Source: Mangifera indica | Lineage: Eukaryota; Streptophyta; Magnoliopsida; Sapindales; Anacardiaceae | Direction of reading: 5' to 3' | NCBI RefSeq assembly: GCF_011075055.1 | Contig: NC_058138.1 | Location: forward strand, 6,840,001-6,904,000 | DNA: 64,000 bases | Part shown: piece after piece, positions 11,758-22,806 of the stretch | Layout: every line of letters starts with the position of its first letter | Position numbering within the stretch: the first letter of the stretch is position 1 | Position numbers and translations under genes: made by a program | Notes under the pieces: generated by a model | What the model was told of the DNA's origin: nothing | Databases searched by the model: none | Seen by the model: the letters and a program-made list of their open reading frames with translations, nothing else

Positions 11758-12119
11758 TGTTGTGCAATGGAAATATAAAACACAATTTTTATACTATTGA
11801 ATATAATAAATAATTAAAGCAGAAAATAAAATGCAAAAAAATAAAAGAAAGAGAACACAAGAATTTACAAGGTTCGGTAAATGTACCTACGTCCTTGGTG
11901 CCACTGACTACTTTCACTATCTTCAAAGAATAGTTACAAAGGAAAAATAAACTATTAGAAATCCCTAATAATAGGATTCTCTCAATACAATTGTGTATGA
12001 CTACAATTGTCTTTGGGATGATTTTGAACTAAAACCAAAACCTCTATTTATAGCCTTTGGTAAAATACAAAGAGATTAAATTAATAGATGTGGGACATAA
12101 AGAGCCAATTATTTCAACA
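11758..12119 (-). repeat. Copia-2 3' LTR
   Basis: This 362-bp LTR has TG...CA ends. It is 16 bp longer than its partner because the phrase TGTATGACTACAATTG was inserted or duplicated near 11994. Confidence 0.93.
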
Positions 12120-12209
12120 ATCTCCACTTTGGCAATTTAGCGCGTCCCACCAAATTTCCTTTATATTTTCTTTTTTAGTGACGGCTTCAAGTGCGCCTTT
12201 GAGCTCAAT

Positions 12210-15200
12210 TTAAGCTTGTAGGATATTGATCAAGTTCAAACAATGATTGAACTTGATTGTTGTTACCACCTTGGTCATCATATCTACAGGGTTCTCAGCA
12301 GTCCTAACATACAATAACAGATAAATAAAAAACCTATCTTGCAGCCTACGAAAATATACACAATTATCATACTTGCTTCTTGTGTACCTATGCTCTATCA
12401 TGAATTGATCAAATTGCTTGTACCACTGTCTTGGTGACTGTTTTAGTCCATAAAGCGATCTCTTCAATTTGCAAGCCCAATTCTCTTTATCAACAACCTT
12501 AAATTCTTCAGGTTGAGTCATGTAGATTTCCTCTTCCAAATTACCATGTAAAAATGTAATTTTCATATCAAGTTGAACTAGTTCAAGATTTAATTGTGCT
12601 ACCAAAGCCAACAAAATTCTAATAGAGGAATGTTTAACAACTAGAGAAAATACCTCATTGAAATCAATCATTTCCTTTTGAGCATAACCTTTTGCTACCA
12701 ACTTTGCTTTATAGCAAACATCTTCTTTCTTAGGAAATCCATCTTTTCTTGCATACACCCACTTGCACCTAATTGCCTTCTTGTTCTTTAGTAATTGAAC
12801 TAACTGCCAAGTTTCATTCTTCTGAAGGGATTGTAATTCCTCATCCATAGCTTTCTTCCACTTTTCAGCTTCTGGACTTTTGACTGCTACTTTATAAGTG
12901 GAAGGAATATTATCATCTACAACTGGAAGTGCATAGGCCACCATATTAGCAAATCAAGCAGACTTACGTATTTCCCATTTTGGCCTATGTGATGCAATCG
13001 ATTCTTGTTGCTGCTGAGGTTCTTGGGTTAAAACCTCTCTATCTTCACTTTCCTCCTCTACCATTGGAGTATCACTATCATTTTTAACAACTCTGAATGG
13101 GTTGATTGTTGTGATTGTCTCAAACTCCATCTGTTGTGCAGTACACTCCACCTGCTATTAAGTATCATCGATCTTCTTAGTTACCTTTTTTAACATGGCA
13201 GATTCATCAAAGGTAACATCTCTACTGTGAATGAGTTTCTTCAACTTTGAACACCAAAAATGATATCCTTTCACTCCAGAACTAATCCCCATAAAGATTG
13301 CTTTCTTTGTTCTTGGATCTAATTTAGATTCCTTTATATGATAATAGGCAGTAGAACCAAACACATGTAAGGAATCATAGTTATTAGCAGGTTTTCTAGA
13401 CCATAACTCAAGAGGTATTTTCCCTTCAATTACAGTGGATGGTAAACGATTAATGAGATGACATGCATATATAACAGTCTTAGCCCAAAATGATTTGCCC
13501 AACCCAGCATTGGACAATATACATCTAACCTTCTCCAACAAGGTTTAATTCATGCGTTCAACCACCTCATTCTATTATAGTGTTCTTTTGACTGAGAAAT
13601 GATGTACAATACCTTCAGCCTGACAAACTTCAAAAAACGGATCACTAGTATACTCACCATCATTATCAGTCTTTAGTCGTTTGACCTTTCTGTCAGTCTT
13701 AGTTTCAACTATCTTTTTCCATTTTAGGAAAACACCTAATATGTCATTCTTCTTCTTTAGAGTGTATACCTATGTCTTTCCACAAAAGTCATCAACAAAA
13801 GTAACAAAATAGTGTCTACCTCCCAAAGAAGTTGTCTTAGTAGGTCCTCACACATCAGAGTAAACATAATCTAAAATACCTTTAGTATTATGAATTACAG
13901 TACCAAATCTTACTTTTGTCTGTTTTCCCAAGACACAATGCTCATAAAAATCTAACTTGCAGGTCTTTGCTCCTTTCAAAAAGTCTTGTTTTACCAAACT
14001 AAATAAGGTTTTTTCCCCTGCATGTCCCAAACACATATGCCAAAGTCTGGTTGTTTCATCATCTACATCTTTTCCAGATACTGTAGTTGCTAATCCAAAA
14101 AGTGTTCCACCATTATAATAATATAAGTTATTTCTTCTTATACCTTTCATTACTACAAAAGCACTAGAGATAACTTTCAAAACTTCATCTTGCATTGACA
14201 CCTTGTAGCCTTTGGATTCCAAAACTCCTAAAGAGATGAGATTTTTCTTCAATTGTGATACATGTTAAATGTCTGTCAGAACTCTAGTTGATCCATCATG
14301 AATCTTTAAACGTATTGAACTTATTCCTTCAGTTTTGTAAGGACTATCATTATCCATGAAAACAACTCCATCATTTAGTTTTTCATAATTGAAGAACCAT
14401 TCCTTGTGTGGACACATATGATAAGTACAACCCAAATCTATAAGCCATTTATCATACTGAGATGTCATTGGTAGACTTACTAGAGCAAAATCTAACTCAT
14501 CTTCTTTAATTTCAACTACACATAAAGCAACTTTGGTCTTCCTTTTATCTTTCCTTTGTAACTTCGAACAATCTTTCTTCCAATGTCCCTTCTCTCGATA
14601 AAAAGCATATTCATCTTAACTAGGTCTTTTTTGAGATCTATCCTTTCTTTCTTACTTTCGACTTTGACTTCATCCTCTTACAGTAAGGGTTTCAATAGTT
14701 ATCTTTCTATTCTCTTGTTGATCTTTCTTTCGAATTTCATTATTATTCAAAGCAGCACATACCTCATCGTAAGTCACTTTCTCTTTTTCATGAAGTAATG
14801 TAATACTTAAATGATCCAATTTTTCAGGAAGAGATTCTAATAGAAGCATTGCTTTATCTTCATCTTCGAAGGTTTCATCTAGGTTCAGTAAATCAGCTAT
14901 TAACTGGTTAAAAGTATTAATATGATCACTTATACTTGTACCAGGTTTCAATTGAAGACGAAACAGTCTTTTCTTCAAATAAAGTCTATTCTTATTACTC
15001 TTCTTCATATACTTGTTTTCTAATGTCTTCCACATTTTACTTGCAGACGTCTCTTTCATGAATGGATATTTCTGCTCTCTATAAAGACACATACGGATTG
15101 TACCATAAGCTTGATGGTTGATCCTCACTCATTCTTTCTCATCCATCTTCTCTAGTTTTTGCTCCTCCAAAGCTATATCAAGGTTTTCTTGACACAAGAC

Positions 15201-15305
15201 GTCTATCACTTCACATTGCCATAAGCCAAAATTGTTTCAATCATCAAATTTTTCCACATCAATTTTTGCGGTTGTCACAATTGTCTTTGTTGATGTCGAT
15301 GTCAT
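12210..15305 (-). pseudogene. Copia-2 gag-pol, heavily broken
   Basis: The gag start is the ATG at 15305, followed by the MTSTSTKTIV context typical of Tnt1-like copia gag. Stops interrupt gag twice early (near 15258 and 15129). Later parts are recognisable in order. Gag middle: FNQLIADLLNLDE. Protease: LIDLGCTYHMCPHKEWF, with the catalytic D-S-G changed to D-L-G. Gag-pre-integrase: LWHMCLGHAGEKTL. Integrase: several stops between 13540 and 13850. RT: KWVYARKD to YGLKQSPRQWYKQFD. After LLLYV the sequence jumps straight to TAENPVDMMTK, which belongs at the very C-terminus, so the catalytic aspartates of RT and RNase H are absent. Confidence 0.9.
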
Positions 15306-15570
15306 TTTCTGCTGACTACAATTTACTTGGTAGATAGTTTTTCAAATAACCAAGTTTCACAAAATTATATTCAATAGCTAAAACAAAATTACTATAACCT
15401 AAGATAGTAGTAAGTGCCAAAAATTAATAATATATGCACCAAGAAAGTACCCAGGAAAGATTGTTGGGGACAAAGCCTCCTTAAAAACCAATCTCCTTAG
15501 ACAGCATTTTCCTAGACATGCACATAACCATATAAATAGCTACTCACTGTCCTAAGGCTCTGATACCACT

Positions 15571-15916
15571 TGTTGTGCAGCGAAAATATAAAACACAATT
15601 TCTATGCTATTGAATATAATAAATAATTAAAGCAAAAAATAAAATGCAGAAAAATAAAAGAAAGAGAACATAAGAATTTACGAGGTTTGGTAAATGTACC
15701 TACATCCTCGGTGCCATTGACTACTTTCACTACCTTCAAAGAATAGTTACAAAGGAAAAATAAACTATTAGAGATCCCTAATAATAGGATTCTTTCAATA
15801 CAATTGTCTTTGGGATGATTTTGAACTAAAACCAAGGCCTCTATTTATAGCCTTTGGTAAAATACAAAGAGATTAAATTAATAGATGTGGGACATAAAGA
15901 GCCAATTATTTCAACA
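15571..15916 (-). repeat. Copia-2 5' LTR
   Basis: This 346-bp LTR is the partner of 11758-12119 and adjoins the primer-binding site TGGTATCAGAGCC (minus strand, 15556-15568). Confidence 0.93.
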
Positions 15917-16136
15917 ATGTCACATTTGTAAGGAACAATTCAATGACTCAGTAAGTATATTAAGTAAGTCATCCAGACAGTTCACATATATACTTTATAT
16001 CATCACAAATAAAGAAAACAACTTATGCATATGAACAAAAAACTATTTCTTTTACTAATAATTCACATAAATGTACATACAAGATTAAAATGCCCCTGAA
16101 ACTGATAACACAAATAATTCCTAGTGCATACATTTA

Positions 16137-17103
16137 CAGCTAGTAAATTTTTTCTGGCGAAAAGTATCTTGGACAAAATGGCTGAGAGAAACATAACTGA
16201 TTGTGATTCTTGGATATTATATTCATATAGCTTTGTGAGAATATAAAAATAATGAAAGCTAATAAACTTCTTTGTAAAATGTTTATATTTTCCATAGTTC
16301 CTGACTCTGCGACATACTCAGCTCTTGTTGTAGTCAACTGTCAATCGAGAAAGTATAAGGATGCTCTGTAGTTGTTCCATCGAGTTTGTATTAAAAATTG
16401 GTTTCTGGATTCTATATCTTATTAGGAATTATGGAGAGCTTTTGCTAAGCAGGAAAGATTTGGAGTCTGCTTAAGTATTTCATTACATGTCAAAAAACAG
16501 ATGCTCCTTCAACCCCTCTTCTTACAATATGTTGATAGGCAGCATGTATAGCATGGGACAAGTGGATAAAGCAATTAGGCTACAGGGTTTTGCTTCCACT
16601 TCTATACTTCTTATACTACTCTAACTTACATGACAATCATGCATGGACTGTCAAAATTAAAAATGGCTAAAGGAATAATGGTAATTCTCTCACAAATTTT
16701 GGTGGATAGTTGTGTTATTTATGTGGAAGTATATTACATCCTCATGCAAAGCATAAGTGCACAAAATTGAACTAAGGATTCTGCTTTCTTTTTCAATGTG
16801 ATCGTTAATGAGGGTTTAGTGCCTAACCAAGAAACAATGCATACTCTTCAATGTTGTTTGGCTGGCCAATCTGACTTGCTCATGGTTTCCATGTACAACA
16901 TACTTATCAACGGCTTCTAGAAAGAGGGTCCAAAATGTCAGGCATACCGATTATTAGATCTAATGTTGGAAAAAGGTTGGGTACACAGATGCTACAACTC
17001 ACAGACTGTTGGTTGGGTCTCTGGTCTCAATGCAAAAAATGAAACTATAATTAGAAAGTTTCCAAATTACCCTAGTGGAAAACTTACCATGATGGGAAGT
17101 AAG
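16137..17103 (+). pseudogene. PPR protein pseudogene, unit 1, 3' part
   Basis: The segment continues the PPR pseudogene after the interruption. It is collinear with unit 2 positions 45436-46405 and shares phrases such as TTTTTTCTGGCGAAAAGTATC, ATCTTATTAGGA and GACAAGTGGATAAAGC. Its first 125 bp repeat the end of the 5' part (11271-11395 against 16138-16262). Many stops and indels are present, including a loss of about 35 bp near 16460-16490 relative to the other copy. It ends at the hAT-like MITE. Confidence 0.75.
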
Positions 17104-17365
17104 TAGGGCTAGATTTGAGTCGAGCTCGAGAGCTCGACTCGGTTTACATATAGCTTGAACTCAGCTCGAATTCGGCTCAGCTTGTTGTTCGTTATTAAAA
17201 CGACGTTGTTTTAATACATATTGATCAAAATGACTTCATTTTATATCAAAATTTTTAATTGAAAAATTTGGCAAGTAGTTCGAGCTCGAGCTTGAGCTCG
17301 TATAAGGCTCGTTCGAGCTGAGCTCAAGCTGGAGCTCGAACGGGCTCGTTTTGAGTTCAGCCCTA
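17104..17365. mobile_element. 262-bp hAT-like MITE
   Basis: The element starts TAGGGCTAGA and ends TTCAGCCCTA, giving short TIRs. It is flanked by an 8-bp duplication, GAAGTAAG at 17096-17103 and GATGTAAG at 17366-17373. The unit 2 paralogue has the uninterrupted site GATGTAAG near 46404-46411, a direct empty-site control. The body is made of GAGCTCGA-type palindromic words. The 8-bp duplication and TAGGG-type ends point to the hAT superfamily. No coding capacity is present. Confidence 0.9.
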
Positions 17366-17373
17366 GATGTAAG

Positions 17374-17787
17374 CTTCTTTGGGATTTAAGCAGTTTTGGT
17401 CGAGTTGCATTAGAAATCAGTCTATAATGTCATACGATTGTAAAGCCAGATTAGTTGTTCTTTACCTAGCCATCCTACAATCTGTGACATGATGCCACTG
17501 CACTGTAAATTCCAAAGAGAAACTTATTTGTCGAAATCTCCATAAACGTTGTGGCATCATAAGCATTTTGGTCCATTGTATTTTTTGTTTAGTACTTGTG
17601 CTTTGCTCTTTTCATTATTTCCTGTCAGTTTAATTTTTATTATGGTGCAATATGTTCAATATGCACCCAGGAAATCTCCTTGTTCTATTAAGTCATACTT
17701 GATATGCTATCAATGAAGTTAGTGCTTGGGTATTTAATTTGACTCAAGTCAATTTCTGAAAAATGATCCTGTGGTCCATGACCTTTC
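17374..17787. other. PPR 3' flank, shared with unit 2
   Basis: This non-coding sequence is collinear with unit 2 positions 46408-46815. It contains no gene and ends at the copia-3 insertion point. Confidence 0.6.
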
Positions 17788-18222
17788 TGTTGAGAATTTT
17801 TCAGAAAAATTAAACTTGACTTCTCATCTTCAGCAGTGGGCAGAAACGTGCGGTGAATGTAAGGGACGTTTTGGGAAGGCAAACGGATGCCGTTTTGGGT
17901 GAATCAAATATGGATTTAAAGCTTATTAAGTCTAGTTTTAAATGGTGCAAGTTTCAGGTTCATTGAAATTTTCTAAAGAAAGTTATAGCTATTTTAGTAA
18001 CAGCTGTGCAGAAATAATATCTGTTGTTTAGACTTTTATTCTGCATGTTTTTTTAATGGTTAATAGCTGATGTTTAGGTATATAAAAAGACTTGTAATCA
18101 GTTGATATGTGAGTGGATTTATGAAGTGAATATATAGAAATAAAAGCTTTGAAGTTAACTTTTTTCTTTCTTCCTCATTTATGTTAAGAATCCATACTTG
18201 TAACTCATCATAGCTTCCAACA
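17788..18222 (+). repeat. Copia-3 5' LTR
   Basis: This 435-bp LTR has TGTTGAG...TTCCAACA ends. A TATA-like TATATAAAAAG motif lies near 18081-18091, a plausible element promoter. Confidence 0.95.
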
Positions 18223-18225
18223 AAT

Positions 18226-18238
18226 TGGTATCAGAGCC
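18226..18238 (+). other. Copia-3 primer-binding site
   Basis: The plus strand reads TGGTATCAGAGCC three bases inside the LTR. It is complementary to initiator tRNA-Met. Confidence 0.93.
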
Positions 18239-18246
18239 TTGTTAAA

Positions 18247-21200
18247 ATGATGACCAAAACTAATATCACTTTCCAATACCCACAACTGACCAAAACAAAC
18301 TATGATCGATGGGTGCTACGCATGAAGGCCATAATTGGGTCTCATGGCTTATGGGACATTATCGAGAAAGGATATGAAGATCTCGTAGACGAGCATACTG
18401 CAACTATGGTTTCACTAGAAGCTTGGCAGTGAACAAAGAAGAAAGATCAAAGTGCACTCTCAATTATTCATCAAGGGATAGATGATGACATGTTCGAGAA
18501 GATAGCCAATGCGACAAGAGCCAAGGATGCATGGGAAATTCTAAAGAATTCTAAGGGCTGAGTTTGAGTCGATTTTGATGAAGGAGAATGAGTCCATAAT
18601 AGATTATTTTACTCGAGCATTGGCAGTGGTGAATCAGATGAAGCGGCTCAATGAAAAGATGGAAGATGTAAGAGTAATAGATAAGATTTTGCGCTCTCTT
18701 AACGCAAAATTCACTTATGTGGTGGTGGCGATTGAAGAATCGAAGGACATAGAGTCTATAACCATCGACGAGTTACATGGATCGTTGTTAGCCTATGAAG
18801 AGAGAATGAAGAGGACCCAACAAGAACCAATGGAGCAAGTTTTGCAAGCAAAATTTTCCTTTAATCCTAAGGGAAATAACAAAGGAGGAAGAGGCCGAGG
18901 TCGTGGTAGAAGCCGAGGTTGTGGATGAGGTTGTGGTCGTGGTCGTGGTCAAGGAAAAGGCGAGCAAAATTCATTTCAAGAACGTGAAAATAGAAGTTCT
19001 CAAAGAGGTCATGGACGAGGAAGAAATAATAATTGGAGAAAAGATAAAAGCCAAGTAGAGTGTTATGCATGTGGGAAGAAAGGTCACTATTCTTGGGAAT
19101 GTCAAACTAAGAGTTGTGATGAGGAGACGAACTTTATCGAGCATAAGAAGGTGGAAGGTAATACTATTTTGCTTTCTCAAAAGGATGGGTCCATAGAAAA
19201 AAAAGTCACGTGGTATCTCGACAACGGCGCAAGTAATCACATGACAGGAGATAGAAGCAAATTTGTAGAGTTGAATACAAAAGTGACCAGAAATGTTCGT
19301 TTTGGAGATGATACAAAGGTAGAGATTAAGGGAAAAGGCTCGGTGATTTTGGCTACAAAGGATGGAGACCATAAAATTCTCCACAATGTCTACTACATCC
19401 CAAAAATGAAGAGCAATATTTTGAGCATCGGCCAACTTTTAGAGAGCGGGCACAAAGTGAAGATAGAGAACAATTATTTATGGCTTCGAAATCGAGATGA
19501 TAGACTTATTGCTAAAGTTGCCATGACAAAGAACCGAATGTTCATGTTAAATGTGAAAACGGCGGAAGCGAAGTGTTTACAAGCTTGTGTCAAAGATCTT
19601 TCATGGATTTGGCACATGAGATTCGGGCATCTCAACTTTGAAGGGCTTAAAATGCTAAGAGAAAAGAATATGGTGAAAGGAGTTCCCAAAATCAATCATC
19701 TGAATCAATTGTGTGAGGCGTGTCTACTCGAAAAACATGCAAGAAAGAGTTTTCCAAAGGCGTCACTTTCACGAGCAACCGAGCCTCTACAACTTGTGCA
19801 TGCGGATGTGTGTGGTCCTATCAAGCCATAATCTTTCAGTAAGAGCTCATATTTTGTGCTCTTCATTGATGATTACACAAGGAAGACGTGGGTTTATTTT
19901 TTGAAGAACAAGAGTGAAGCTTTTGAGACATTTAAAAAATTCAAGCTTCTTGTTGAAAAGGAAAGCGAATACAAAATTAAAGCTCTAAGAACTGATAGAG
20001 GTGGAGAGTTCACTTCTAATAAATTCAAGGTCTTTTGTGAGGAAAATGGTATTCGACGTCCTATGACGGTCCCAAGAGCACCACAACAAAATGGGGTTGC
20101 AGAGAGAAAGAATATGGCAATTCTTAACATGGCAAGGACGATGCTAAAAAGTAAGAATATGCTTAAGGAGTTTTGGGCCGAGGCTGTTGCATGTGTAATT
20201 TATCTTTCAAACCGTTCACCTACAAGGAGTTTGGAGAAAATAACCCCTCAAGAAGCATGGAGTGGATGGAAGCCAAGTGTGAAACACTTAAAAGTTTTTG
20301 GGTCTATTGGCTATGTTCATGTATCCGAACAAGAAAGGATAAAACTTGATGATAGGAGCAAGGAGATGGTGTTTATTGGCTATGCCAAGAACTCTAAAGG
20401 GTACAAATGTTTTGATCCCGTTTCCAAGAAAGTTGTGATTAGTAGAGATGTGAAATTTAAGGAAAATGCTTCATGGGATTGGAGTGTTCAAGAAGAAGAA
20501 ACATATAGTTTTCTTCCATATTTGGGAGAAGACGAAAATGAAGACCAAGAGATTGAAGGCGAAAGTCCAACTTCTTTCACACCCACTTCTTCCTCAACAA
20601 GCTCAAGCGAACAACCTCAAAGATTTCAAAGCATAAGAGATCTCTATGATACTACCAAAAGAATAGACGGTGAGAATCTTTTTTGTCTATTTGCAAATGA
20701 TGAATCTTTGAGTTTTGAAGAAGCTTCTAAAGACAAGAAATGGGTACAAGCTATGGAGGGAGAAATTCATTCCATTGAGAAAAATAACACTTGGAAGTTT
20801 GTCACACTACCAAGTGGTCATCAAGCAATTGGGGTTAAATGGGTTTATAAGCTAAAGAAAAATGCGAAAGGAGAAATTGAGAGGTATAAGGCAAGACTAG
20901 TTGCAAAAGGGTATAAACAAAAGCATGGTGTGGATTATGAAGAAGTATTTGCTCCCGTTGCTAGCTTAGAGACAATACGGTTATTGGTCGCTCTTACGGC
21001 CCAAAACCAGTGGACAATTCATCAAATTGATATGAAGTCAACCTTTCTAAATGGTGCACTTGAAGAAGAAGTATATGTGGAACAACCGAAAGGATTTACG
21101 GTTGAAGGTCATCAAGGTAAGGTGTTAAGATTGAAGAAGGCGTGGTATGGCCTTAAACAATCACCACAGGCTTGGTATAGTCGCCTCGACAAATATCTTC

Positions 21201-22358
21201 ATGAGAATGGTTTCTTAAGATGTGTTCATGAATATGCACTTTATGTTAAAAAAAGAGAAAAATGATATTTTATTTGTGTGCATTTATGTGGATGACCTTA
21301 TTCTTACAGGAAATAATCCACAAGTATATGATGATTTTAAGAAGGCGATGGCACGAGAATTTGAGATGAGTGACATAGGGCTTATGTCATATTATTTGGG
21401 GATAGAAGTAAAACAATGGAGTGACGAGATATTTATCTCTCAAGAGGCATATGTAAGAGAGATTATAAAGAAGTTTAAGATGATAGATTGCAATCCCGTG
21501 AATACCCCGATGGAGTGCAGAGTAAAACTCTCCAAGAAGGATGGAGTAAGGAAAATTGATTCAACCACATTTCGAAGCCTTGTGGGAAGCCTAAGGTACT
21601 TGACATGTACTAGGCCCGATATATTATTTGTCATGGGATTAGTGAGTCGGTTTATAGAGAATCCAAGTGAAGAACACATGCGAGTTGTAAAAAGAATTCT
21701 TCGATATTTAAAAGGTACTCTTGATTATGACATTTTTTATACTTCTTCGAATGAGGCTCACTTAAAAGGATATTATGATAGTGATTATGCCGGTGATATT
21801 GATGATCGGAAGAGTACTACCAGGTTTATATTTTTCTTTGGAGAAAATGCAACTTCATGGTGTTCAAAGAAACAATCAATTGTAACACTCTCAACATGTG
21901 AATCGGAGTATGTTTCTACAACTGCCGGTGCATGTCATGCGATATGGCTAAGAAGATTGCTGGATGAACTTCATTTTGCTCAAAAAGAAGCAACTAAACT
22001 TATGGTGGACAACAAATCGGCCATTGCTCTTGCGAAAAATCCGGTGTTTCATGATCGAAGCAAGCATATAGATGCAAGGTTTCATTTTATTCGAGATTGC
22101 ATTACCAACAAGGAGGTTGAGGTAGAGTATATCAAAACTCTTGATCAAATAGCCGATATTTTTACAAAACCCCTCAAGAAAGATAGATTTCAGCAGCTTA
22201 GAGAGATGATTGGAGTTGTGAAGAAGTCAAGTTTACAAGGGGGTGTTGAGAATTTTTCAGAAAAATTAAACTTGACTTCTCATCTTCAGCAGTGGGCAGA
22301 AACGTGCGGTGAATGTAAGGGACGTTTTGGGAAGGCAAACGGATGCCGTTTTGGGTGA
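18247..22358 (+). pseudogene. Copia-3 gag-pol polyprotein, broken
   Basis: Gag starts at ATG 18247 (MMTKTNITFQYP) and stops at TGA 18430. A frameshift near 18540-18570 leads into a second frame with the gag C-terminus, an RG-rich stretch, a TGA at 18926 and a zinc knuckle CYACGKKGHYSWEC. The same frame continues through protease (WYLDNGASNHMTG), gag-pre-integrase (HMRFGHLNFEGL), a TAA at 19829, and integrase (FIDDYTRKTW, RTDRGGEFTS, NGVAERKN). It then enters RT up to a frameshift in the A-rich run at 21248-21263. The last frame has an intact YVDD (21285-21296), RNase H and a C-terminus that reads on into the LTR to 22358. Several stops are in positions where CGA or CAA is expected, consistent with C-to-T decay. 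Confidence 0.93.
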
Positions 22359-22678
22359 ATCAAATATGGATTTAAAGCTTATTAAGTCTAGTTTTAAATG
22401 GTGCAAGTTTCAGGTTCATTGAAGTTTTCTAAAGAAAGTTATAGCTATTTTAGTAACAGCTGCACAGAAATAATATCTGCTGTTTAGACTTTTATTCTGC
22501 ACGTTTTTTTAATGGTTAATAGCTGATGTTTAGGTATATAAAAAGACTTGTAATCAGTTGTTATGTGTGTGGATTTATGAAGTGAATATATAGAAATAAA
22601 AGCTTTGAAGTTAACTTTTTTCTTTCTTCCTCATTTGTGTTAAGAATCCATACTTGTAACTCACCATAGCTTCCAACA
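22244..22678 (+). repeat. Copia-3 3' LTR
   Basis: This 435-bp LTR is preceded by the purine tract ACAAGGGGG. It is followed by the right copy of the CTTTC duplication. Confidence 0.95.
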
Positions 22679-22806
22679 CTTTCTGCCTATATTTAGCTTC
22701 AATTTTACTGTATAATTTAGAATTGTTTTTATATATTGGATAAATATGAAAGTAAAAAAATTTCAATTCCCTTCCAATGCAGAAGCTTAACATTACTTAT
22801 TTTACT

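Larger units (their letters stand above)
11758..15916 (-). mobile_element. Copia-2: Ty1/copia element with internal deletion
   Basis: This 4,159-bp element has LTRs at 11758-12119 and 15571-15916 and a primer-binding site at 15556-15568, followed by a two-base spacer. The 5-bp duplication is ACGTC at 11753-11757 and ATGTC at 15917-15921; the single difference is a CpG-to-TpG change. The LTRs differ by 18 substitutions, all transitions, plus a 16-bp tandem duplication in the left one (about 95% identity excluding the indel), so this is the oldest of the three bounded elements. The internal region has lost the segment from the RT active site through nearly all of RNase H. Confidence 0.93.
17788..22678 (+). 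mobile_element. Copia-3: complete Ty1/copia retrotransposon
   Basis: This 4,891-bp element has two 435-bp LTRs (17788-18222 and 22244-22678), a primer-binding site at 18226-18238 after a three-base spacer, and a polypurine tract ending at 22243. The target-site duplication CTTTC is perfect (17783-17787 and 22679-22683). The LTRs differ at nine positions by hand count (about 98% identity), making this the youngest of the three; at 1.3e-8 per site per year that is under a million years. It sits in the flank between the PPR and NYN pseudogenes of unit 1 and is absent from unit 2. Confidence 0.96.

Noticed and set aside
18867..20130. Minus-strand frames of up to 154 codons inside copia-3
   Set aside because: They lie antisense to gag, protease and integrase and have no family similarity.
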